Shown piece after piece: positions 30,361-36,520 of a stretch of 36,520 nucleotides of DNA. Under the pieces are notes generated by a model. It saw only the letters and a list, made by a program, of their open reading frames with translations, was not told where the DNA came from and did no database searches. A program made the position numbers and the translations under genes. Numbering within the stretch: position 1 is the stretch's first letter; each line of letters begins with the position of its first letter. This DNA is from Bacteroidia bacterium (lineage in GTDB: Bacteria > Bacteroidota > Bacteroidia > SpSt-205), in NCBI GenBank assembly GCA_026003235.1, contig BPGW01000002.1, positions 333,345 through 369,864 on the forward strand, in the 5' to 3' direction.

Positions 30361-32133
30361 CAACGACACACCTGGATAGGCCTTTTCCTCCTCACGCTGC
30401 TGATGTTCTTGTGGACCTTTTGGATGGCGCGCACCAGCCTGCCTTCTGCGCCGAGCGCAGATACCCTCACCACCCCGACCCTCTCGGAGAGAGACACCAC
30501 GGCAGCCCTTCAGCCGCCTTCGGCTGGCAAGGGAATGGATTCTTCAGCGCGGGCTGCTCGGTACGGCGCCTACGCCCCCTTTACGCAAGGAAAGGATAGC
30601 CTGTTTTCTGTAGAGACGCCTTACGCTCGCTGGGTCTTTGGCACACGAGGGGCTCGCCTCGTGGCATACACCCTTCCGGGCTTCCGTACGGCAGAAGGTA
30701 AGCCTGTGGTTCTCTGGGACTCCTCCCAGGTGCAGCGGTTCCTTTTTGCCGAAGGGCGTACCATCTTGGCCTCCGATGAATTGTACTTTACCCTTGTCCA
30801 CGCTCCCCGCACAAAAGTAACAGGCCAAGACAGCGTAGTCTTTCGGTTGGCTTTTTCGCCGGATACTTTCATTCAGGTGGTGTATCGCCTTTCGGGTGCC
30901 GATTACCGGGCCGGGTGGGAAGTGCGATTTGTGGGCCTGGCCGGAAGGCTCCGCAACCCCTATTTGCTGCATAGCTTCCGGTATCGTACGCCTCTTACGG
31001 AGGCTTCAGCCGAGCTTATGCGTCCCCATTGCGCCTTTTATTACAAGCAAAGCGAGGAAGTGGCTTCGCTTACGCCTGATGACGAGGAGATGGTTCAGCA
31101 AGCCTTACAAGGACGTATACGCTGGGTATCGGCTAAGGGGCAGTTTTTCTGTACGCTCTTTCAAGGGGAGGAGGCCTTTTCCGATGTGGTCCTTCGCTCT
31201 TTGCCTTATGGAGACGGGCTTCCTGTGTATGAGGCTGAGCTTCAACTTCCTTTGGTAGACGGCAAAGCGCAGGAAACCTGGTATTTTGGCCCCACGCGCT
31301 ACACGCTCCTGCGGCAGTACGGCGAAGGCTACGAAAAACAACTCAACCTGGGCTGGAGCTTCATCCGGTACATCAACACGGCTTTTATCATTCCGGTCTT
31401 CGGTTTGCTGGAGAAGTTTATCCCTTCTTACGGCCTCATCATCACCATCCTGGCTTTTCTGGTGAAGGTTATCCTGTCGCCTCTAACCTGGCGCAGTTAT
31501 CTGGTGGGGGTGCGGATGCAGGTGATTCAAGAACTTCCTGAGGTCAAGGCCCTGGAAGAGAAGTACAAGGACCAGCCCGACAAGCTCATGATTGAGCGCA
31601 GTTTACTTTTCCAGCAGCTGGGCGTGAATCCCCTCAGTGGATGCGTACCCCTTCTGCTGCAGATACCCATATTTTTTGCGATGACGAGCTTTTTCCCCAA
31701 TGCTTTTGAGCTTCGGCAGCAGAGTTTTCTTTGGGCGTCCGATTTGTCTTCTTATGACGCAGTCTTGCGATGGGGTTTTCATATACCATTGCTTGGGGAT
31801 CATTTGAGTTTGTTTGCTTTGCTTACGGCGCTCTCTACGCTGGCTTATACCTACTTCACGCAGCAGGCGCAACCTACTGCGAATCCCTCGCTCAAGTGGC
31901 TGCCTTATCTGACGCCTGCGATTTTCTTTTTGTTTCTAAACTCGTACTCGGCTGCGCTAAGCTGGTATTATTTCGTGCTAAATGTGCTCACGATAGCGCA
32001 GACGCTGGTCATGAAGCGCTTCGTAGATAAAGAGGCGCTGGTTCGCAAGCTGCGGGAAGTGCAAAGGAAAAAGCAAAATAAGGCCGAGATAGCTCAGAAG
32101 CGAGCCCGCATGCAGCGATGGTTTCGGCGCTAA
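30358..32133 (+). CDS. yidC: Membrane protein insertase YidC
   Basis: Inner-membrane insertase and chaperone that works alone or with SecYEG-SecDF. Length 591 aa, the Gram-negative form. The N-terminal membrane anchor IGLFLLTLLMFLWTFWMA is followed by a low-complexity Ser/Thr/Pro linker and the large periplasmic beta domain (from about residue 80: VETPYARWVFGTRGARLVAY). The conserved YidC/Oxa1 core begins near FGLLEKFIPSYGLIITILAF and holds the hydrophilic-groove Arg in SPLTWRSYLVGVRMQ, the coiled segment MIERSLLFQQLGVNPLSGCV and IPIFFAMTSFFPNAFELRQQ. The C-terminus is strongly basic (QKRARMQRWFRR), as for ribosome binding. It lies near secDF, which suits a shared role. The following small TPR gene starts within its last 16 bases. 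Confidence 0.95.
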   Translation: MQRHTWIGLFLLTLLMFLWTFWMARTSLPSAPSADTLTTPTLSERDTTAALQPPSAGKGMDSSARAARYGAYAPFTQGKDSLFSVETPYARWVFGTRGARLVAYTLPGFRTAEGKPVVLWDSSQVQRFLFAEGRTILASDELYFTLVHAPRTKVTGQDSVVFRLAFSPDTFIQVVYRLSGADYRAGWEVRFVGLAGRLRNPYLLHSFRYRTPLTEASAELMRPHCAFYYKQSEEVASLTPDDEEMVQQALQGRIRWVSAKGQFFCTLFQGEEAFSDVVLRSLPYGDGLPVYEAELQLPLVDGKAQETWYFGPTRYTLLRQYGEGYEKQLNLGWSFIRYINTAFIIPVFGLLEKFIPSYGLIITILAFLVKVILSPLTWRSYLVGVRMQVIQELPEVKALEEKYKDQPDKLMIERSLLFQQLGVNPLSGCVPLLLQIPIFFAMTSFFPNAFELRQQSFLWASDLSSYDAVLRWGFHIPLLGDHLSLFALLTALSTLAYTYFTQQAQPTANPSLKWLPYLTPAIFFLFLNSYSAALSWYYFVLNVLTIAQTLVMKRFVDKEALVRKLREVQRKKQNKAEIAQKRARMQRWFRR

Positions 32134-32588
32134 GGTGGGTGGGCCTGGTGGGGCTGCTTGCAGGCCAGGGGCTTTCCCGCAAGCTTGCTTACCAGAAGGC
32201 CCAGGATCACACTCGCCTGGGGCAGTGGGAAGCGGCCGTGGCCGCTTGGCGTAGCCTTCTGTGGAGCGAACGCGACTCCACAGCCCGCGCCCTTATCTGT
32301 CAGCAATTGGGGTACATTGCCCTTCGGCGGGGCGACAGCAGCGAAGCCCTTTACCTTTGGGAGCAGAGCCTTCGGTATCGGCCTGCTTATCCCGTCGCCC
32401 TGACGAATTACCAGTGGCTGCGTCTGCGCCTCAAGCGCCCCCCCCAAGCACCGCCTCCCCACATCTCGCAGTATATGCCTTATCCCCCTCTTTCGGAGGA
32501 GGCTCCGCCTGTCTGGGGGGAAGGCCCCCTTCAATTCACTGAGCCTTCTTCCCTACGATGGTGGTGCGTTCGCCGCTTGCAAGAATGA
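32118..32588 (+). CDS. Small exported TPR-like protein
   Basis: Protein of 156 aa. The first 20 residues (MVSALRWVGLVGLLAGQGLS) form a probable signal peptide. Two TPR-like helix pairs follow: YQKAQDHTRLGQWEAAVAAW and LGYIALRRGDSSEALYLWEQ with the turn SLRYRPAYPVAL. The C-terminal third is Pro-rich and disordered (PPQAPPPHISQYMPYPPLSE). It probably binds other envelope proteins. The start overlaps the yidC 3' end by 16 bp, so the genes are co-transcribed; no separate promoter is seen. Function unknown. Confidence 0.75.
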   Translation: MVSALRWVGLVGLLAGQGLSRKLAYQKAQDHTRLGQWEAAVAAWRSLLWSERDSTARALICQQLGYIALRRGDSSEALYLWEQSLRYRPAYPVALTNYQWLRLRLKRPPQAPPPHISQYMPYPPLSEEAPPVWGEGPLQFTEPSSLRWWCVRRLQE

Positions 32589-32597
32589 GGTTTGCGC

Positions 32598-32612
32598 TAT
32601 CTTTGCGGTATG
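32598..32612 (+). promoter_or_regulatory. -7 promoter element and leaderless ATG of the T9SS propeller gene
   Basis: TATCTTTG at 32598-32605, four bases (cggt), ATG at 32610. Spacing and spacer are the same as for nuoG. It marks the real start of a gene whose first 180 bases are broken by frameshifts. Confidence 0.7.
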
Positions 32613-35380
32613 CGCCGATTTTTGGGTTTGAGGTGGTGCCCTCGTCTTGCTGGCACTTGCGCTCGGATGGCGTCCCACCCCTACGCAGCTCCGAGTTTCC
32701 GGTAGCTACTTCCCTTGGGAACCGGTAGGGCCCGTGAATCTGGGGCATAATTTGACTCACGGGTGTCCGCGTCGGCAATACCCTCTATGTGGGGTCCGCC
32801 TTTGGGGGACTTTTCCGCTCTACCGACAATGGCCGTTCCTGGGAAGTGGTCCCGGGCTTTACGCTCAACCAAAATGGCGAAGCTGTGTACCGCTGCCCTT
32901 CGGTGACGGCCCTGGCTACGGATGGCACCCGGCTCTATGTCGGAACAGGGGCCATTGTCCAGTATAACCCTGCTGGCATAAGCCCGTCTGCGGTGGCGAC
33001 TACCGCTCCCGGTCTGATAGGTGCCTTTGGCCGGCCAGGTATGGGGGTCTTTGTCTCTACCGACGGCGGTAACACCTTCTCAAACCAGAATGCCACCTGG
33101 AAGCTCTCTTATCCTGCGCTCTCTTACGCAAACGACTACACGAATACCGGCGTCATCAATGTGGTAGACATAGCTGTGAACGGCGATAAGGTGGCCGTCC
33201 TGACTCCTGATACGCTTTTGCTTTCTCTTGATGGGCTGGCTACCCTTCAGGGGGTAGGGCGCATTGCGGGGGGCAAGCGTCTTCGGAGCGTGGCCTGGGG
33301 AGCCAACGATGCGCTCTTCGTGACAACCGCCGACTCGCTCTACCGATCCACGGATGGAGGACAGACTTTTGTGCCGGTCTCGGGTATCCAGCTTCCTTCG
33401 GGCCTCACGGGCGTCTCGGGGATAGGAGGGGGGAACGCCATCGTGCGAGCAGCACCCTCCAACTCGTCTACCTTGTACTTGGCCAGCGCTAAAAGCGACG
33501 GCACCCTGGTAGGAGTTTGGGCTTCGCCGGATAATGGAGACACCTGGACTCGCATCGCCAACCAGGAAAACCCTTCCTTTGCTGTGCTGGGAGGTCAGGG
33601 TACAAGCGCTCTGGCGCTTAGGGTAGACCCCACCGATCCAACCCACCTCCTTCTTGGCGGGGCCACTCTGTGGGAGTTCAGCCCTGCTGAAGGCTGGCAG
33701 CGGATCAATCCTTCCAATCAAGACCCTCTTATTTTGCGACTGCCGACGGTTATGCGTGATTTTGTCTTCCTGTCCAGGGATGAATGGCTGGTGATTGGGG
33801 ACGGACGGCTTGTGCGTATCACCCAAGGTGGCGCTCGTATTGAAGACGCCAACCGAGGCCTCCAAGCTAACCGCATTTTATCTGTCGCTGTCTCAGCGAA
33901 GGGCGATGTGTATGCCTCAGGGCCCTCGCCGGTGCTTATCACTTCTCGGCGAGAAGAAGATCCAGCCGGGCTTTTCCGGCTTGTCCCTCTTGGAACCTTT
34001 CCTGTTCCTTCTCCAGCTGGGCCAGTGGCGGTGAGCAGCATAGACCCGGATATTTCGTTCTTCTCCTATCAGAGTGGGCGTCTGCGCGTCTCCCAAGACA
34101 GAGGCCAGACCTACGTTTCTTTCTATACTGCGCCTTTGGCTTTTTCCTGGGATACTACCCTCATCCAATCTGCCTCTGCAGCCGTTTCTGGGGATAGACC
34201 GGATGCCTTTGGGCCTTTGTATCCGCCTTTTGCGCTGGTGGAGAAGTTTGGGCAAAAAGTCCTCAATAGCGATGGGACGCGCCTCGGCACAAGCTATCTC
34301 TTCATTGCCACAGGAAGGGGCTTGTGGACGATCACCAACCCTATCTCTACCAACCCCGATACCATCCCTCATTGGAATCGTGTGAGTGGGACCACCCCTA
34401 TTGGCCTAAATGCCGATGTAAGCTACGCCAGTTATTTGAGCTCCTCTAATGGCATTCCTACTGCTTTGGCGGCGGATTCGGCGTATACGGTGTGGATCGG
34501 CACCTCCAACGGCCGACTCCTACGGGTCAAAAATGCGCATGATGTTACAATCGACCGTAGTGCGCAAGATGGAGTAGAGGATCTTACCTCAGCCATTTCG
34601 GGGGTGGGGGGCCGCTACATCAGTGCGGTAGCTGTGCACCCTAAGAATCCAGATCTCTTGGCTGTAGCGGTGGGAAGCTATGCCGGGCCGGCGGATCGGA
34701 TCTTCCTCTCCACAAACGCCACCGACCCTAACCCCACATTTACCTCTATTTCTACCGGTCTGCCCGACGTGCCGGTGTATAGTCTCTTCTTCTATCCGGA
34801 CTCGTCCTACTTGCTCTTTGCGGGTACCGAGTGGGGGCTCTGGCGCTGCATGGACGTCCGAGCGCCTACTTGGGAGGAAATGACCGGCCAGGTTGTGGGC
34901 CGGGTGCCGGTGACGTCCATCACTTGGAAACCTTATCGGTATCGGATAGACACGGTAGGGGGTACACCTGACCTGCCCCAGGTAGAGGGGTTCTTGGAGG
35001 AGGACCCGGAAAAGCCCCTCTACATTGCCACCTGGGGCCGAGGCGTATGGAAGCTCAATAGTCGCTTCGCTACAAGCCTCTCCGGGTCAAGCGCGCTCCC
35101 ACGGGGCCTCATCGTCTCGGTGTATCCGAACCCCTTCCAGTCCCAGCTTTTCCTGGAGGTGCGTTTACCTGAAGGGGCTCGCCAGTTGAGTTACCGGCTT
35201 TATACCCTTGATGGCCGCTGTGTAGCGGCGGAGGCTTATCCTTCGTCGCTCTCCCCAGGTCAGCATACCCTGGTGTGGCAGGTGCCAGCCTTGCCCGCGG
35301 GCCTGTACCTCCTACAAGTAGAGGGGGCCGATGGGGCCGGCCGCAAGTTTGCCGCGTCGCTGAAGCTCCTCCATCCGTAG
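32610..35380 (+). CDS. Secreted T9SS type A beta-propeller protein (two apparent frameshifts near the 5' end)
   Basis: Large surface or secreted protein of about 920 aa. Starting at the promoter-adjacent ATG 32610, the frame gives MRRFLGLR; a +1 shift near 32634 continues as GALVLLALALGWRPT, completing a normal signal peptide; a second +1 shift at 32761-32763 joins VGPVNLGHNLTHG to VRVGNTLYVGSAFGGLFRST. From there 863 codons (from GTG 32789) are intact. The body has BNR/sortilin-like propeller blades with Asp-box motifs: STDNGRSWEVV, STDGGNTFS, STDGGQTFVPV, SPDNGDTWTRI, SQDRGQTYVSF. The last 85 residues are a type A sorting domain: YPNPFQSQLFLEV and LPAGLYLLQVEG. Such proteins resemble secreted glycosidases and adhesins; no activity is shown. 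An intrinsic terminator follows at once. If the indels are real the gene is a pseudogene. Confidence 0.82.
32631..32640 (+). other. Apparent +1 frameshift in the signal peptide of the T9SS propeller gene
   Basis: From ATG 32610 the frame reads MRRFLGLR and then loses its signal peptide. Skipping one base near 32634 restores GALVLLALALGW, a hydrophobic core right after two arginines. The next frame has a stop at 32629, so the core needs an upstream start from the other frame. Confidence 0.6.
32761..32763 (+). other. Apparent +1 frameshift at GGG in the T9SS propeller gene
   Basis: cac ggg tgt ccg runs into a wrong frame. Reading cac ggt gtc cgc gtc ggc (one G fewer) gives THGVRVGNTLYVGS and joins the N-terminus to the intact body. 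The body frame has a stop at 32753-32755 just upstream. Confidence 0.7.
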
Positions 35381-35400
35381 TAGTACGCTCCCGCCTTTTT

Positions 35401-35438
35401 AGCCCGGGGAAGCATCCTGCTTCTCCGGGCTTCTTTTT
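35401..35438 (+). terminator. Intrinsic terminator after the T9SS propeller gene
   Basis: A 14-bp stem (35401-35414 with 35418-35431), one G-T wobble, 3-base loop TCC, followed by TCTTTTT. It begins 20 bases after the stop. Its last T (35438) is the first base of the rplU -7 element. It is the only clear intrinsic terminator I found in the window. Confidence 0.9.
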
Positions 35439-35456
35439 ACCTTTGCACCCGCCATG
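35438..35456 (+). promoter_or_regulatory. -7 promoter element of rplU-rpmA
   Basis: TACCTTTG at 35438-35445, eight bases (cacccgcc), ATG at 35454. Because it lies downstream of the hairpin, the hairpin is not in the rplU transcript. Confidence 0.75.
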
Positions 35457-35756
35457 TTTGCTGTGATAGAACTGGGAGGCCAGCAGTGGAAGGTCTCCCC
35501 AGGCACTCGCCTGGCCCTTAACCGCCTGCCTTACGAAGAAGGGACGGTTTTTACCCTGGACAAAGCCCTACTTATTGAAAAAGATGGCCAAACGCAGATA
35601 GGTACGCCTTACGTTCCTGCGGCCGTGCAGGTGAAGGTAGAGAAGCACTTTCGCGGCCCTAAAGTGATTGTCTTCAAGAAGAAGCGCCGCAAAGGCTACA
35701 AGCGTAAACGCGGCCATCGTCAGGAAATGACCCTCGTAACCATTCAATCGTTATAA
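35454..35756 (+). CDS. rplU: 50S ribosomal protein L21
   Basis: Large-subunit ribosomal protein, 100 aa, usual length. It begins MFAVIELGGQQWKVSPGTRL, the standard L21 N-terminus (family form: YAVIetGGkQykV). The C-terminal basic region VIVFKKKRRKGYKRKRGHRQ carries the conserved F-K-KRRK-YRRK-GHRQ signature. It is the first gene of the rplU-rpmA unit; rpmA follows after 3 nt. The usual neighbour obgE is not within the window. Confidence 0.98.
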   Translation: MFAVIELGGQQWKVSPGTRLALNRLPYEEGTVFTLDKALLIEKDGQTQIGTPYVPAAVQVKVEKHFRGPKVIVFKKKRRKGYKRKRGHRQEMTLVTIQSL

Positions 35757-35759
35757 GCT

Positions 35760-36017
35760 ATGGCGCATAAAAAGGGCCTGGGTAGCAGTCGCAATGGACG
35801 CGAGTCTGAAAGCAAGCGTCTGGGTGTCAAGCTGTTTGGTGGGCAGCTGGCTCGGCCAGGCAATATTATTGTGCGGCAAAGAGGCACTCGGTTCTGGCCT
35901 GGCAAGGGGGTGGGCATGGGAAAAGACCATACCCTTTTTGCCCTGGTGGAGGGGGTGGTGCACTTTAGGGAGCGTAAGGGGCGCCGCTTCGTTGAAGTGC
36001 AGCCTCTTTCGGCCTAA
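35760..36017 (+). CDS. rpmA: 50S ribosomal protein L27
   Basis: Large-subunit ribosomal protein near the peptidyl transferase centre, 85 aa. It starts [20 protein letters not shown], the conserved L27 N-terminus with no cleaved leader of the Firmicutes type, and contains [32 protein letters not shown], of which the RQRGT and HTLFAL blocks are diagnostic. It follows rplU by 3 nt. Its stop codon TAA shares bases with the TAG of the convergent LD-carboxypeptidase gene (36014-36017). Confidence 0.98.
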   Translation: MAHKKGLGSSRNGRESESKRLGVKLFGGQLARPGNIIVRQRGTRFWPGKGVGMGKDHTLFALVEGVVHFRERKGRRFVEVQPLSA

Positions 36018-36520
36018 GCCAGCCAGAGGGTAGCCTCGCTTTCGGTGGCTTCTATCTCGTGGAGGGCGCCGAGGACGAGAGGCCAGTTCCGCTCGCTATG
36101 GCCGACAGGTAGTCCCATCAGCAGGGGTCCTGGGATGCTCGCTGCGCTCTCCGACAAGATCTCCGAGGGAGACTTGCCGAAGGGTGTGTCTTCCTCGTCC
36201 CGCAAGAGGGTCAATTCTCCCACGAGCAGCGCCTTGCTGTAATTGTACCAGCCTGCGTTCCGCAGGTGCCAGCTCATCCGATCCAGCCTGTATAGGTATT
36301 CGCCCACTTCTTCCCAGAATAGCAAAGGGGGTTTTGCCCACTTTCTGAGGTCCAACGGAGTTCCGCAAAGGGTTTGCAAAAGGGTCAAGTTGCCTCCCAG
36401 AAGGGGGCCTTGGGCCTGGCCGCTGCGCCAGGCATACCAGGGTTGGCGCGTCCAGCGGAGGGTATAGGTGGGTTTAGAGGAACGGAGGATATCCAAACAC
36501 CGGTTCACGGCTTCGATGTG
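36014..36520 (-). CDS. LD-carboxypeptidase, family S66 (5' truncated)
   Basis: The C-terminal 169 codons of a serine peptidase of the LdcA/MccF family, cut by the right window edge; the frame stays open to base 36520, so the GTG at 36508 is internal. The family cleaves the terminal D-Ala from tetrapeptides in murein recycling. Visible motifs are [35 protein letters not shown] with the catalytic Glu region, and [20 protein letters not shown] with the catalytic His in GHS. The nucleophile Ser is off the window. It overlaps rpmA tail-to-tail by 4 bp. MccF-type self-immunity peptidases share this layout, so the exact substrate is open. Confidence 0.88.
   Translation of the reverse strand, partial: HIEAVNRCLDILRSSKPTYTLRWTRQPWYAWRSGQAQGPLLGGNLTLLQTLCGTPLDLRKWAKPPLLFWEEVGEYLYRLDRMSWHLRNAGWYNYSKALLVGELTLLRDEEDTPFGKSPSEILSESAASIPGPLLMGLPVGHSERNWPLVLGALHEIEATESEATLWLA

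Noticed and set aside
32647-32967. Separate 106-codon gene before the propeller protein
   Set aside because: Its first third is the missing signal peptide and N-terminus of the propeller protein; the rest is out of frame with the real blades. Best explained by frameshifts.
35401-35431. Hairpin as an L21 autoregulatory leader
   Set aside because: The rplU -7 element lies downstream of it, so it would not be in the rplU mRNA; the T tract fits a terminator.
1-36520. CRISPR arrays, insertion sequences, prophage or defence islands
   Set aside because: No spaced direct repeats, transposase or integrase frames, or terminal inverted repeats were seen; the gene content is mostly housekeeping and envelope.

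Overview
The window comes from a GC-rich member of the Bacteroidota. Three things point there. First, type IX secretion (T9SS) proteins: a PorU2-like C25 peptidase, a gliding-motility-type C-terminal domain protein and a type A sorting-domain protein. Second, SecD and SecF fused into one gene. Third, almost every transcription unit begins with the Bacteroidota -7 promoter element TAnnTTTG. No Shine-Dalgarno sequences are evident. Genus cannot be told from the sequence; a compact, possibly thermophilic lineage is only a guess.

Layout, left to right. A truncated PorU2-like peptidase (+) is followed by an isolated nuoG (+). A minus-strand operon pepA-pdxA-unknown comes next, divergent from a flavin amine oxidase (+). 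Then a TPR protein (+) converges on a moxR-rodA operon (-), which is divergent from a large T9SS type B protein plus ribE (+). These converge on purF (-) and a WecA-like/GT4 pair (-). Divergent from that pair is gcvT-comB-rlmI (+). From 22.8 kb nearly everything is on the + strand: tRNA-Gly, tRNA-Leu, a 66-aa protein and an FtsX-type permease in one unit; an OmpA/PD40 protein; Nudix-secDF-PBP lipoprotein; yidC-TPR; a T9SS beta-propeller protein; rplU-rpmA. A truncated LD-carboxypeptidase (-) closes the window. secDF and yidC together form a membrane-protein export/insertion neighbourhood. No stretch over 300 bases lacks a gene, and I saw no insertion sequence or CRISPR array.

The main unannotated signal is promoter architecture. 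I can place sixteen -7 elements, one at the head of each transcription unit whose 5' end is inside the window. In 13 of the 15 protein-coding cases the element ends only 4-8 nt before the start codon (exceptions: 10 and 20 nt), so transcription should begin at or next to the start codon. This predicts genome-wide leaderless mRNAs, about a third of them starting with GTG. The mRNA after tRNA-Leu would get an almost leaderless 5' end (4 nt) simply by tRNA 3' processing. Packing is extreme: all four convergent gene pairs overlap, all three divergent pairs have -7 elements 0-9 bp apart, and some -7 elements start inside the stop codon of the gene before.

Three apparent single-base frameshifts are present, all in the same direction (one extra base): one in secDF at a run of seven G and two near the 5' end of the T9SS propeller gene. 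Sequencing error is the simplest explanation, but slippage cannot be excluded for the G7 site.
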